Positions 1 through 8,207 of a stretch of 41,955 nt of DNA are shown one piece after another. The translations under genes were made by a program, and so were the position numbers. Position 1 is the first letter of the stretch, and the number at the start of each line of letters is the position of its first letter. Below the pieces are notes generated by a model that ran no database searches, was not told the origin of the DNA, and was given only the letters and a program-made list of their open reading frames with translations. Source of the stretch: Hydrogenophilales bacterium (lineage in GTDB: Bacteria > Pseudomonadota > Gammaproteobacteria > Burkholderiales > Thiobacillaceae). Location of the stretch: contig JAGXGP010000151.1 in the NCBI GenBank assembly GCA_024636775.1, forward strand, positions 1-41,955, given 5' to 3'.

Positions 1-177
1 CGTAATAGGCCGGCCATGTTGTCGCGCGTGTAATGCATGAGGCTCATGATAATCAGCAATCTGGACTTTGTCTAATTTCCGGAATGGGTATGGTTGCCGT
101 ATAGCCAGGCCAAGCCGGGCGCGGTGAAGCATTAAAAAACGGTACAATCTATTTCAGTTTTTTGGAGATGGATTCCT

Positions 178-1482
178 GTGGTTACGCTCACCCGACTCGA
201 TAGCACGCAGCCTGATTTCCAGGCCCGTCTCACCCGTTTGTTGCAATTTGACGATGCCGCCGATGCTGCGATTGAACAGACGGTTGCCGGGATCCTGCAT
301 GACGTGAAAACGCGGGGTGATGCTGCCGTGCTCGAATACACCGAGCGTTTCGACCGTTTGCCAGCGGCCTCGCTCGCCAGTCTTGAATTGACCCCGGCCC
401 AGTTGCAGGCTGCCCTCGCACAGCTTCCGGCTGACACGCGCCAGGCGCTGGAAGCCGCGGCGGACCGCGTGCGTCGCTACCACGAAAAGCAAACCCAAGC
501 ATCCTGGAGCTACACCGAGGACGACGGCACCGTGCTGGGCCAGAAAATAACGCCGCTCGATCGCGTGGGTTTGTATGTCCCGGGTGGCAAGGCGGCATAC
601 CCCTCTTCGGTTCTGATGAACGCCATGCCGGCCAAGGTGGCGGGCGTGGGCGAACTCATCATGGTGGTGCCGACGCCTGGTGGCGAACACAATCAGCTGG
701 TTCTGGCAGCGGCCGCGATTGCCGGGGTGGACCGTGTGTTTACCATTGGCGGCGCACAGGCGGTGGCAGCACTGGCTTATGGCACGCAGACAATTCCGCA
801 GGTCGACAAAATCGTCGGTCCCGGCAATGCGTACGTGGCAGCAGCCAAACGCCGGGTCTTCGGCACCGTGGGCATCGACATGATAGCAGGCCCGTCGGAA
901 ATCCTGGTGATTGCCGATGGCAAAACGCCGCCGGAATGGGTGGCAATGGACCTGTTTTCGCAGGCCGAGCACGATGAAATGGCGCAGTCGATCCTGCTAT
1001 CGCCCGACGCGGCCTATCTGGACGCGGTGGCAGCAGCGATCGATAAACTGATCGACGAGATGCCCCGCAGCGAGGTGATCCGCACCTCGCTGATCAACCG
1101 CGGCGCGTTGATCAAGACGCGCGATCTCGATGACGCGGCGACAATCTCGAATTCGATTGCACCCGAACACCTTGAACTGTCGATAGCCGACCCCGATGCC
1201 CTGCTGCCCAAACTGCGCCACGCTGGCGCGATATTCATGGGCAAGCACACCTGCGAGGCGCTGGGCGATTATTGTGCCGGGCCGAATCACGTGTTGCCGA
1301 CTTCGCGTACCGCGCGCTTTTCATCGCCGTTGGGCGTGTATGACTTCCAGAAGCGCACCAGCCTGATCCATGTGTCGCAGGCTGGCGCACAGACATTGGG
1401 CAAGATTGCCGCCACGCTGGCCTATGGTGAAGGCTTGCAGGCGCATGCGCGTTCTGCTGAATATCGTTTGTTCCCTGAATGA
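178..1482 (+). CDS. hisD: Histidinol dehydrogenase
   Basis: HisD catalyses the last two steps of histidine synthesis, oxidising L-histidinol to L-histidine with two NAD+ in the cytoplasm. The 434-residue product has the usual family length and shows the conserved blocks [35 protein letters not shown], the zinc-site region LFSQAEHDE and, near the C-terminus, [18 protein letters not shown]. The start is GTG, preceded by GGAG at 164-167; an ATG at 168 is in another frame. A weak -10-like TACAAT lies at 143-148 without a convincing -35. It is the first his gene in the window; hisG, usually just upstream in this group, is not visible in the first 177 bases. hisC follows after 13 bases. Confidence 0.97.
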   Translation: MVTLTRLDSTQPDFQARLTRLLQFDDAADAAIEQTVAGILHDVKTRGDAAVLEYTERFDRLPAASLASLELTPAQLQAALAQLPADTRQALEAAADRVRRYHEKQTQASWSYTEDDGTVLGQKITPLDRVGLYVPGGKAAYPSSVLMNAMPAKVAGVGELIMVVPTPGGEHNQLVLAAAAIAGVDRVFTIGGAQAVAALAYGTQTIPQVDKIVGPGNAYVAAAKRRVFGTVGIDMIAGPSEILVIADGKTPPEWVAMDLFSQAEHDEMAQSILLSPDAAYLDAVAAAIDKLIDEMPRSEVIRTSLINRGALIKTRDLDDAATISNSIAPEHLELSIADPDALLPKLRHAGAIFMGKHTCEALGDYCAGPNHVLPTSRTARFSSPLGVYDFQKRTSLIHVSQAGAQTLGKIAATLAYGEGLQAHARSAEYRLFPE

Positions 1483-1495
1483 GCCGCGCCAGACT

Positions 1496-2560
1496 ATGAG
1501 TCGATATTGGAGCGCCGTGGTGCACGGCCTGACGCCCTATGTGCCTGGCGAACAGCCTAAACTGGCTAATCTGGTCAAGCTCAACACCAATGAGAACCCC
1601 TACAGCCCCAGTCCGCGGGTATTGGAGGCGGTGCGTGCAGAGGCCGCGGAGACTTTGCGGCTATATCCGGATCCTGGCTCTGATCGGTTGCGCGCGGGTA
1701 TTGCTGCACTCCATGGGGTCACCGCCGATCAGGTTTTTGTAGGAAACGGCTCTGATGAAGTGCTGGCGCATGCATTCATGGCATTGCTTAAGCACGATCA
1801 ACCGATCCTGTTCCCCGATATCACCTATAGCTTTTACCCGGTGTATTGCGGATTATACGAGATCGCCTATCAAACGATCCCGCTCAATGCATCGTTCGAG
1901 ATATCCGTTGACGATTACCTAACGCCCAACGGTGGGGTGATTTTCCCCAACCCCAACGCGCCGACCGGGTGTCTGCTGGCGCTGAGTGAGCTTGAGCGTC
2001 TGCTTGCTGGAAATCCAGATTCAGTCGTGGTGATCGACGAGGCGTATATCGATTTTGGTGGCGAATCAGCGGTGGCGTTGGTTGCACGCTATCCGCAGTT
2101 GCTGGTGACGCGTACCTTGTCCAAGTCGCACGCACTGGCAGGCCTGAGGGTCGGCTATGCCATTGGACAGCCACATCTTATCGAGGCCCTGAATCGGGTG
2201 AAGGACAGTTTCAATTCCTATCCGCTTGATCGCTTTGCCCAGGCCGGTGCACTGGCGTCAATCCAGGATCACGCCTACTTCGAGGACATCTGCGCGAAAG
2301 TCGTGGCAAGCCGTACACGGCTGGTGGCAGCCATGTCTGCGTTGGGTTTCGACATACTGCCTTCGGAAGCCAATTTTATTTTTGCGCGGCATTCCAACCA
2401 CAGTGGCGCAGATTTGGCCGCAGCCTTGCGTGAACGCAGTATTATCGTGCGTTATTTCCGCACCCCAGCACGCATTGCGCCGTTTTTACGCATCACCGTC
2501 GGCACTGATACGCAATGTAATACGCTGGTCGACGCGTTGAAAGCGATTGTGGCCTGCTAG
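1496..2560 (+). CDS. hisC: Histidinol-phosphate aminotransferase
   Basis: HisC is a PLP-dependent class I/II aminotransferase that converts imidazole-acetol phosphate and glutamate to histidinol phosphate. The 354-residue protein begins [20 protein letters not shown], and carries [11 protein letters not shown], the VGNGSDEVL phosphate-loop region, [20 protein letters not shown] and the PLP-lysine motif [18 protein letters not shown]. An in-frame opening exists upstream to 1370, but it overlaps hisD and is not family-like, so the ATG at 1496 is chosen. The Shine-Dalgarno sequence is weak, which suggests coupling to hisD translation. The stop codon TAG coincides with a -10-like element (see hisB promoter). 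Confidence 0.96.
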   Translation: MSRYWSAVVHGLTPYVPGEQPKLANLVKLNTNENPYSPSPRVLEAVRAEAAETLRLYPDPGSDRLRAGIAALHGVTADQVFVGNGSDEVLAHAFMALLKHDQPILFPDITYSFYPVYCGLYEIAYQTIPLNASFEISVDDYLTPNGGVIFPNPNAPTGCLLALSELERLLAGNPDSVVVIDEAYIDFGGESAVALVARYPQLLVTRTLSKSHALAGLRVGYAIGQPHLIEALNRVKDSFNSYPLDRFAQAGALASIQDHAYFEDICAKVVASRTRLVAAMSALGFDILPSEANFIFARHSNHSGADLAAALRERSIIVRYFRTPARIAPFLRITVGTDTQCNTLVDALKAIVAC

Positions 2561-2563
2561 AAT
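2537..2563 (+). promoter_or_regulatory. Candidate internal promoter before hisB
   Basis: TTGAAA (2537-2542) and TAGAAT (2558-2563) are separated by 15 bases, short for sigma-70, but the -10 is preceded by TG-C, an extended -10. The -10 overlaps the hisC stop codon and would start a transcript about 20 bases before the hisB ATG. This is an inference from motif match only. Confidence 0.3.
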
Positions 2564-2590
2564 CCTATTACAGCCTTCAATTCAAACGCC

Positions 2591-3178
2591 ATGCGCACCG
2601 CCAAAGTTACCCGTAATACCCTGGAAACCCAGATCTCGGTCAGCCTCAATCTCGATGGCACTGGCGTCAGCTCGCTCGCCACCGGCGTGCCGTTCCTTGA
2701 CCACATGCTCGACCAGATCGCGCGCCACGGCCTGATTGACCTGGATATCCAGGCCAAAGGGGACCTGCACATTGATGCCCACCACACGGTGGAGGACACG
2801 GGGATTACGCTGGGTCAAGCCTTCGCACAGGCATTGGGCGACAAGCGCGGTATCCGTCGCTACGGTCATGCCTATGTGCCGCTCGACGAAGCCCTGTCCC
2901 GTGTGGTGATTGATTTGTCGGGTCGGCCGGGATTGGAGTATCACGTTGATTACACCCGCGCGCGAATCGGTGACTTTGACGTTGACCTGTTTCTCGAGTT
3001 TTTCCGCGGCTTCATTAATCACGCGGGTGTCACGTTGCACATCGACAACCTGCGCGGAATTAATGCACATCATCAGGCCGAAACCATTTTCAAGGCGTTT
3101 GGCCGGGCGTTGCGCATGGCAGTAGAAGCCGATCTGCGCATGGGAGATGTTCTACCTTCGACGAAGGGTTCCCTGTGA
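2591..3178 (+). CDS. hisB: Imidazoleglycerol-phosphate dehydratase
   Basis: HisB dehydrates imidazole glycerol phosphate to imidazole acetol phosphate. The 195-residue protein is the monofunctional form, without the histidinol-phosphatase domain fused to it in enterobacteria. It shows the metal-binding His/Glu clusters [27 protein letters not shown] and the repeat [18 protein letters not shown], close to the C-terminus. The ATG at 2591 gives a standard N-terminus ([10 protein letters not shown]) but has no clear purine-rich ribosome site. It ends in GTGA, a 4-base overlap with hisH. A separate histidinol phosphatase must be encoded elsewhere. Confidence 0.96.
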   Translation: MRTAKVTRNTLETQISVSLNLDGTGVSSLATGVPFLDHMLDQIARHGLIDLDIQAKGDLHIDAHHTVEDTGITLGQAFAQALGDKRGIRRYGHAYVPLDEALSRVVIDLSGRPGLEYHVDYTRARIGDFDVDLFLEFFRGFINHAGVTLHIDNLRGINAHHQAETIFKAFGRALRMAVEADLRMGDVLPSTKGSL

Positions 3179-3861
3179 GTGTTGATATTGCCGTCATCGA
3201 TTACGGCATGGCCAACTTGCGTTCGGTTGTTAAGGCGATTGAGCATGTTGCTCCCGCGCTCAGCGTAGTGGTGACGTCCGACCCCGTTGTAATCGCCGAG
3301 GCGCGTCGTGTTGTTTTTCCGGGGCAGGGCGCTGCGCCTGACTGCATGCGTGAGATCGATGCGCGCGGGTTACGCCAGGTGATCATCGACGCGGCCCACA
3401 GCAAGCCTTTTCTGGGTATCTGCATGGGCTTGCAAGTGTTGTTCGAGCACAGTGAGGAAGGTGATGCCGACTGTCTGGGGATTTTGCCCGGCACGGTGCA
3501 GCGTTTTCCGCATGAAGCGATGGTTGACTCGGCTGGGGATAAGTTGAAAGTGCCTCACATGGGCTGGAACAACGTTCATCAGGCAGCCCCGCATCCAATG
3601 TGGGTGGGTATTGAAGAAGGCGCACGCTTTTACTTCGTGCATAGCTATTTCGTGCAGCCGACATCGCCGGATGTGATTGCCGGGTTTTCGCATTACCCGT
3701 TTCCGTTCACCTGCGCGGTGGCCACCGAGAATATTTTTGCTGTCCAGTTTCATCCGGAAAAGAGCGGTAACGACGGATTGACCTTGCTGGGCAATTTTGT
3801 AACCTGGAATCCAGGCGAAACCGAATCCGCTTGTGATATGACCGGCGCTGCCTGCGCTTAA
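3175..3861 (+). CDS. hisH: Imidazole glycerol phosphate synthase, glutaminase subunit
   Basis: HisH is a class I glutamine amidotransferase that supplies ammonia to HisF. The GTG start at 3175 overlaps the hisB stop by four bases. The 228-residue protein begins [16 protein letters not shown] and carries the oxyanion region [13 protein letters not shown], the nucleophile motif [13 protein letters not shown] (catalytic Cys) and the His-x-Glu pair in [10 protein letters not shown]. The last 15-20 residues, rich in Ala, Cys and Glu, extend past the normal end of the fold and look dispensable. hisF, its partner, lies two genes downstream, with hisA between. Confidence 0.96.
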   Translation: MSVDIAVIDYGMANLRSVVKAIEHVAPALSVVVTSDPVVIAEARRVVFPGQGAAPDCMREIDARGLRQVIIDAAHSKPFLGICMGLQVLFEHSEEGDADCLGILPGTVQRFPHEAMVDSAGDKLKVPHMGWNNVHQAAPHPMWVGIEEGARFYFVHSYFVQPTSPDVIAGFSHYPFPFTCAVATENIFAVQFHPEKSGNDGLTLLGNFVTWNPGETESACDMTGAACA

Positions 3862-3879
3862 CTTTTTTACTGTATTGCC

Positions 3880-4635
3880 ATGCTAATCATTCCTGCGATC
3901 GACCTTAAAGACGGCCACTGCGTGCGCCTGGAACAAGGCGAAATGGACAGTGCCACTGTGTTTTCCGAAGATCCTGCGGCGATGGCGCTGCACTGGAAAA
4001 ACCTGGGCGCGCGACGTTTGCATCTGGTCGACCTTAACGGCGCGTTTGCGGGCAAACCCATCAACGATGCGGCAATCCGTTCCATCGTGGCGGCTGTAGG
4101 CGACGATATGCCGGTGCAACTTGGCGGCGGCATTCGTGACCTTGCCACCATCGAGCGCTATCTCGACGACGGCGTGCGCTACGTCATCATCGGAACCGCA
4201 GCGGTCAAAAATCCCGGTTTTCTGCACGAAGCCTGCGATGCCTTTCCTGGCCATGTGATGGTCGGGCTGGACGCCAAGGAGGGCAAGATCGCGGTTGAGG
4301 GTTGGTCCAAGATTACCGGTCATGACGTGATCGATCTGGCCAAGCGTTTCGAAGGCTATGGTGTGGAAGCTATCATCTACACAGACATTGGCCGCGATGG
4401 CATGCTGACCGGCGTCAACATCGAAGCCACCCAGCGGTTGGCGCAAGCCCTGTCGATCCCCGTGATTGCCAGCGGTGGCGTGACTAATCTTGATGATGTC
4501 AAAGCGCTGTCCGTCGTGGCCAAGGACGGCATCATTGGCGCGATTACCGGTCGAGCTATTTACCAGGGCACACTCGATTTCCCGCAAGCGCAAAAGCTGG
4601 CTGACGAACTGGCCGGCGGCGTGTTCGGGGTTTGA
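3880..4635 (+). CDS. hisA: ProFAR isomerase (HisA)
   Basis: HisA isomerises ProFAR to PRFAR, the substrate of the HisH-HisF synthase, by an Amadori rearrangement. The 251-residue (beta/alpha)8 protein starts [20 protein letters not shown], with the catalytic Asp in AIDLKDG, the phosphate loop VQLGGGIRD, the second catalytic Asp in [14 protein letters not shown] and the C-terminal phosphate loop VIASGGV. The 18 bases between hisH and the ATG contain a T-rich stretch and no Shine-Dalgarno sequence, which is odd for a non-overlapping internal operon gene. Confidence 0.97.
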   Translation: MLIIPAIDLKDGHCVRLEQGEMDSATVFSEDPAAMALHWKNLGARRLHLVDLNGAFAGKPINDAAIRSIVAAVGDDMPVQLGGGIRDLATIERYLDDGVRYVIIGTAAVKNPGFLHEACDAFPGHVMVGLDAKEGKIAVEGWSKITGHDVIDLAKRFEGYGVEAIIYTDIGRDGMLTGVNIEATQRLAQALSIPVIASGGVTNLDDVKALSVVAKDGIIGAITGRAIYQGTLDFPQAQKLADELAGGVFGV

Positions 4636-4636
4636 C

Positions 4637-5392
4637 GTGCTAGCCAAACGCATTATTCCCTGTCTCGACGTCACCAATGGTCGTGTGGTCAAGGGCACCA
4701 ATTTTGTTGAGTTGAAAGACGCCGGCGACCCGGTGGAAATCGCGCGCCGCTACAACGAAGAAGGCGCGGACGAGTTGACGTTTCTCGATATCACCGCCTC
4801 ATCGGATAACCGTGACCTGATTCTGCACATCATCGAAGCCGTCGCCTCGGAAGTGTTTATTCCGCTCACGGTCGGCGGCGGTGTGCGCGTCGTGGCCGAT
4901 ATTCAGCGCTTGTTGAACGCAGGCGCCGACAAGGTCAGCATCAATACTTCGGCGGTCACCAATCCGCAGTTGGTCAAGGATGCATCCGACCGCTACGGCA
5001 ATCAGTGCATCGTGGTGGCCATTGATTCCAAGCGCGTAGGCGACCATTGGGAAGTCTTTACCCATGGTGGGCGCACGGCTACAGGGATCAATGCCATTGA
5101 GTGGGCCAAGAAAATGGAAGCCTATGGCGCGGGCGAACTGCTGCTCACCTCGATGGATCGTGATGGCACCAAAAGCGGATTCGACCTAGAACTGACGCGG
5201 GCGATTTCCGATGCGGTGGATATCCCGATCATCGCCAGCGGTGGTGTGGGCAATCTGCAGCATTTGGTCGATGGCGTCAAAGAAGGCCGCGCCGATGCGG
5301 TGCTGGCCGCGAGTATTTTTCACTTCAGCGAACATGGCATCGAAGAGGCCAAGCGCTACATGAAGCAGCATGGCATCGAGGTGCGTTTGTGA
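4637..5392 (+). CDS. hisF: Imidazole glycerol phosphate synthase, cyclase subunit
   Basis: HisF uses HisH-derived ammonia to turn PRFAR into imidazole glycerol phosphate and AICAR, linking histidine to purine synthesis. The GTG at 4637 is chosen because it gives the invariant N-terminus [19 protein letters not shown]; the frame is open further upstream, but that part is antisense-like hisA sequence. Visible motifs are the catalytic Asp in PCLDV, VGGGVR, the second catalytic Asp in [19 protein letters not shown] and IIASGGVG. The 251-residue length is standard. One base separates it from the hisA stop, and its TGA overlaps the hisI GTG. Confidence 0.97.
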   Translation: MLAKRIIPCLDVTNGRVVKGTNFVELKDAGDPVEIARRYNEEGADELTFLDITASSDNRDLILHIIEAVASEVFIPLTVGGGVRVVADIQRLLNAGADKVSINTSAVTNPQLVKDASDRYGNQCIVVAIDSKRVGDHWEVFTHGGRTATGINAIEWAKKMEAYGAGELLLTSMDRDGTKSGFDLELTRAISDAVDIPIIASGGVGNLQHLVDGVKEGRADAVLAASIFHFSEHGIEEAKRYMKQHGIEVRL

Positions 5393-5775
5393 GCGACTGG
5401 CTCGACGCCGTCAAATGGGATGCGCACGGCCTAGTGCCTGCAATCGCACAGGACGCAACCTCGGGCGAAATCCTGATGGTGGCGTGGATGAATCACGAGG
5501 CGCTGGAAGAAACTGCGCGCACGTTGCGTGGCGTGTACTGGTCCCGTTCGCGTAACAAATTGTGGCGCAAGGGCGAAGAATCCGGCCATGTGCAGAACGT
5601 CAGTGAAATCCGTCTGGATTGCGACAATGACGTGGTGTTGCTGCAAATCGAGCAAATGGGCGGGATTGCCTGCCATACAGGACGACGCTCCTGCTTTTTC
5701 CAGAAACTGGACGGTAATCGCTGGGTCGCCACCACCCCAGTCATCAAAGACCCGGCTGAGATCTATAGCAAATGA
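5389..5775 (+). CDS. hisI: Phosphoribosyl-AMP cyclohydrolase
   Basis: HisI opens the adenine ring of phosphoribosyl-AMP, a zinc-dependent early step of the pathway. The 128-residue protein is the monofunctional form; HisE is encoded separately downstream. It contains [29 protein letters not shown], the metal-binding LDCDND and the zinc cysteine motif [10 protein letters not shown]. The GTG start overlaps the hisF stop by four bases (GTGA), and its own TGA overlaps the hisE ATG by four bases (ATGA), so translation is likely coupled in a chain. Confidence 0.97.
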   Translation: MSDWLDAVKWDAHGLVPAIAQDATSGEILMVAWMNHEALEETARTLRGVYWSRSRNKLWRKGEESGHVQNVSEIRLDCDNDVVLLQIEQMGGIACHTGRRSCFFQKLDGNRWVATTPVIKDPAEIYSK

Positions 5776-6089
5776 GCGATATTCTCGATCGCATCGCCGA
5801 AACCCTAGAAGCCCGCAAATCGGCCTCAGCGGAGAGTTCCTACGTGGCCAAGCTGTATGCCAAGGGCACCGATGCCATCCTGAAAAAAATCGGCGAAGAA
5901 GCGACCGAGACCGTGATGGCGGCCAAGGACGACCAGAACGAAAAGATCATCTACGAAGTCGCTGATTTGTGGTTCCATACCCTGGTGCTGCTGGCGCACA
6001 AGGGCTTGAAGCCGGCAGATGTGCTGAACGAACTGGCGCGCCGTGAAGGCTTGTCCGGTTTGACAGAAAAGGCGAATCGACATGAGTGA
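5772..6089 (+). CDS. hisE: Phosphoribosyl-ATP pyrophosphatase
   Basis: HisE releases pyrophosphate from phosphoribosyl-ATP, the second pathway step. It is an all-helical MazG-like NTP pyrophosphatase. The 105-residue product contains the signature [16 protein letters not shown] and [14 protein letters not shown], with the acidic metal-binding residues in place. The ATG overlaps the hisI stop. The last eight bases overlap the next gene, so the his operon appears to read on into the HIT and tat genes. Confidence 0.96.
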   Translation: MSDILDRIAETLEARKSASAESSYVAKLYAKGTDAILKKIGEEATETVMAAKDDQNEKIIYEVADLWFHTLVLLAHKGLKPADVLNELARREGLSGLTEKANRHE

Positions 6090-6432
6090 CTGCATTTTTT
6101 GCAAAATTGCGGCAGGTCAGTTGCCGTGCAACAAGGTTTACGAAGACGATGAATTGCTGGCTTTTCACGATATTCATCCGTTCGCGCGGGTGCATGTCCT
6201 GATCATTCCGAAACTGCATATCGCATCACTGGCGGATTGCGCGCCTGAGCATGCAGGCCTGCTCAGCAAGATGCTGCTGTTGGCACCGAAGCTGGCCAGG
6301 GAACTGGGGCTCGATACCGGTTTCAAGACCTTGATCAACACTGGTCGTGGCGGCGGACAGGAAGTCTTTCATATTCACGTACATGTATTTGGTGGGGGCG
6401 AGCCCGCTCCCACGCATAAAATTAATTTATAA
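6082..6432 (+). CDS. hinT: HIT-family purine nucleoside phosphoramidase (HinT-like)
   Basis: HIT proteins hydrolyse nucleoside phosphoramidates and aminoacyl-adenylates; the cellular role in bacteria is incompletely known. The 116-residue protein shows the N-terminal [39 protein letters not shown] and the histidine triad in [12 protein letters not shown]. The length and the N-terminal CxxC are typical of HinT. It overlaps hisE by eight bases and precedes tatA by 11 bases, the arrangement seen in many betaproteobacteria. Confidence 0.93.
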   Translation: MSDCIFCKIAAGQLPCNKVYEDDELLAFHDIHPFARVHVLIIPKLHIASLADCAPEHAGLLSKMLLLAPKLARELGLDTGFKTLINTGRGGGQEVFHIHVHVFGGGEPAPTHKINL

Positions 6433-6443
6433 GGAGACTTACC

Positions 6444-6659
6444 ATGGGTAGCTTTAGCATTTGGCATTGGCTGATTGTGCTGGTTGTTGTGCTGCTGATT
6501 TTTGGCACCAAGAAACTGCGTAACATCGGTAGCGATCTGGGTGGTGCAGTCAAAGGTTTCAAAGAAGGCATGAAGGAAAACACGACCAAACTCGGTGATA
6601 AAACCGAAGAAGACGGTCATACCATCGACGTTGAGGTCAAGGACAAACACCACTCCTGA
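6444..6659 (+). CDS. tatA: Sec-independent translocase protein TatA
   Basis: TatA forms the expandable pore of the twin-arginine export system for folded proteins. The 71-residue protein has an N-terminal membrane helix ([19 protein letters not shown]), the FGxKKL hinge ([10 protein letters not shown]), an amphipathic helix with GxAxKGFKEGM character, and a charged C-terminal tail. A strong ribosome site AAGGAG precedes the ATG. It is followed by a hairpin and then tatB. Confidence 0.96.
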   Translation: MGSFSIWHWLIVLVVVLLIFGTKKLRNIGSDLGGAVKGFKEGMKENTTKLGDKTEEDGHTIDVEVKDKHHS

Positions 6660-6669
6660 GACTAGGGGT

Positions 6670-6707
6670 GGAAGGATAGGGTTGAAATAGTCATAACCCC
6701 TCCTTCC
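6670..6707 (+). other. Stem-loop between tatA and tatB
   Basis: Left arm 6670-6683 and right arm 6695-6707 are complementary except for a single bulge around 6677, with an 11-base loop. There is no T-run behind it, so it is not a classical terminator. A position between tatA and tatB would fit 3'-end protection of tatA mRNA or partial attenuation, since TatA is needed in excess over TatB/TatC. That role is inferred. Confidence 0.5.
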
Positions 6708-6722
6708 GCGCCCTGACCTGAC

Positions 6723-7199
6723 ATGTTTGATATCGGTTTCACTGAACTCCTCATGATCGGCGTTGTTGCGCTGATCGTCATCGGCCCGGAACGTCTGCCC
6801 AAAGTCGCGCGCACGTTTGGTCATTTATATGGCCGTATGCAGCGCTACGTCTCGGATGTGAAATCCGATATCAGTCGCGAAATCGATATTGATGAATTAA
6901 AGCGTGCCGGACAGGAATTCAAGCAGTCGGTAGAGTCATCCGTGACCGATATCAAGCAGCAGACCTCCGTGGTTGATGATTATCTACGTGAAGAAACGAA
7001 CAGCCTGGGTAAGGCGGTATCGTCCGTTGCGGATGACGATGAGATGCCTCCGCTCAGTGAGCCTCAGGTGACGCCACGTAAAGTTGAAGTTAGCCCGCAG
7101 CAAAGCCTATCGCTCGAAGAGCCCGATCAGAATAAACCCTCAGCACCCGTTGCCGTTATCGAAACGGCAGGCAGTGACCACGCTGGAAAGTCCGCATGA
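6723..7199 (+). CDS. tatB: Sec-independent translocase protein TatB
   Basis: TatB pairs with TatC as the twin-arginine signal-peptide receptor. The 158-residue protein begins MFDIGFTELLMIGVVALIVIGPERLPKVART, the classical membrane helix, Gly-Pro hinge (IGPERLP) and amphipathic helix, followed by a long acidic low-complexity tail. No Shine-Dalgarno sequence is visible before the ATG; the bases after the upstream hairpin are pyrimidine-rich. The stop overlaps tatC by four bases. Confidence 0.95.
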   Translation: MFDIGFTELLMIGVVALIVIGPERLPKVARTFGHLYGRMQRYVSDVKSDISREIDIDELKRAGQEFKQSVESSVTDIKQQTSVVDDYLREETNSLGKAVSSVADDDEMPPLSEPQVTPRKVEVSPQQSLSLEEPDQNKPSAPVAVIETAGSDHAGKSA

Positions 7200-8059
7200 G
7201 TGATACAGAAAACTCCTTTGTCTCGCATCTCATCGAAATGCGGGATCGCTTGCTGCGCGCAGTGTTGGCTGTGGTCATCATTTTTATTGCCTTGTTTCCA
7301 TGGGCGCAAGATATCTACGCGCTATTAGCCCAGCCCATGCTGGCCGCCTTGCCCAAGGGCGGCCAGATGATCGCCACTGAAGTCACCACGCCATTTTTTG
7401 TGCCGATCAAAGTCACGATGATGGCCGCGTTTTTACTGGCCATGCCATGGGTGTTCTATCAGGCGTGGGCATTTGTAGCACCAGGCTTGTATCAGCATGA
7501 AAGGCGCATTGGCGTGCCGCTGGTGATTGCCAGCGTGATTCTCTTCCTACTGGGAATGTCGTTTGCTTACTTCCTGGTTTTTCCGATCGTGTTCGGATTT
7601 ATCGTCGGTGTCGCCCCTGAAGGGGTGGCGGTAATGACAGACATTGGCAAGTATCTTGATTTTGTGATGACCCTATTCATGGCGTTTGGCATCACGTTTG
7701 AAGTGCCGGTTGCAGTGGTACTGCTGGTCAAGATGGGTATGGTTTCGGTTGAGAAACTACGTGAGATTCGTCCTTACGTCATTGTCGGGGCCTTTGTCAT
7801 CGGTGCGATTTTTACGCCGCCCGACGTGATCTCCCAGTTCATGCTCGCCATCCCAATGTGGTTTCTGTATGAACTGGGTATCCTCGTCGCATCGATGATT
7901 ACCAAACCCAAGCCAAAAGAGGGGGCGGATTACACGCCAATGAGTGAATCCGAGATGGATGACGAGTTCGATCGCATCGAAGCGGGCGAGTCTGACTCCA
8001 GCCAGGCAGGCGCTAACGAAACAGACGTAGCAACGCCCGACGCCGATCATCCCAAGTAG
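7196..8059 (+). CDS. tatC: Sec-independent translocase protein TatC
   Basis: TatC is the six-helix inner-membrane core of the Tat receptor, binding the twin-arginine motif. The 287-residue protein shows FVSHLIEMRDRLLRAV at the N-terminus, with the conserved Glu of HLxExR, then PFFVPIKVTMMAAFLLAMPWVFYQAWAFVAPGLY with the conserved Pro-rich loop, followed by the remaining membrane segments, and an acidic cytoplasmic tail of about 40 residues. Translation is coupled to tatB through ATGA at 7196. A short inverted repeat (8071-8076 with 8090-8095) lies just past the stop but has no T-tract. Confidence 0.97.
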   Translation: MSDTENSFVSHLIEMRDRLLRAVLAVVIIFIALFPWAQDIYALLAQPMLAALPKGGQMIATEVTTPFFVPIKVTMMAAFLLAMPWVFYQAWAFVAPGLYQHERRIGVPLVIASVILFLLGMSFAYFLVFPIVFGFIVGVAPEGVAVMTDIGKYLDFVMTLFMAFGITFEVPVAVVLLVKMGMVSVEKLREIRPYVIVGAFVIGAIFTPPDVISQFMLAIPMWFLYELGILVASMITKPKPKEGADYTPMSESEMDDEFDRIEAGESDSSQAGANETDVATPDADHPK

Positions 8060-8089
8060 CGTACTAAATTAGGGCACAAATTCAAGCTA

Positions 8090-8106
8090 TGCCCTGATAG
8101 GGGGCA
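8090..8106 (+). promoter_or_regulatory. Candidate NtrC-type enhancer site
   Basis: TGCCC-N7-GGGCA is a perfect dyad with the 5-7-5 spacing of NtrC sites (consensus TGCAC-N7-GTGCA), differing only at the fourth base of each arm. Its centre lies about 88 bases upstream of the expected start of the sigma-54 promoter. The left arm could instead pair with 8071-8076 as a weak tatC 3' hairpin. Confidence 0.4.
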
Positions 8107-8158
8107 TTGTCAGAAATTGTTTATACGCACTTGCCTTCCATATCAAACACATAGGTGT

Positions 8159-8175
8159 TTGGTACATTAATTGCT
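8159..8175 (+). promoter_or_regulatory. Sigma-54 (-24/-12) promoter of amt
   Basis: TTGGTAC and TTGCT are spaced so that GG (8161-8162) and GC (8173-8174) are separated by exactly ten bases, the defining geometry of RpoN promoters (YTGGCACG-N4-TTGCW). Only two consensus positions differ. The expected transcript start is near 8186, 22 bases before the amt ATG. An NtrC-like dyad lies upstream. Confidence 0.65.
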
Positions 8176-8207
8176 CATAAACACCGCAATCGAATGGGGA
8201 GCGTTGC

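Noticed and set aside
143-148. hisD promoter -10 (TACAAT)
   Set aside because: No -35 at a suitable distance and no extended -10; mentioned only in the hisD entry.
154-972. Long open frame antisense to hisD
   Set aside because: Rich in His, Arg and Cys with no domain; a shadow of hisD produced by GC-biased codon use.
3883-4701. 272-residue open frame antisense to hisA
   Set aside because: Mirrors the hisA codon structure exactly; no family motif and no ribosome site.
8071-8095. Terminator after tatC
   Set aside because: Six-base stem with a 13-base loop and no T-run; the right arm is better explained as part of the NtrC-like dyad.
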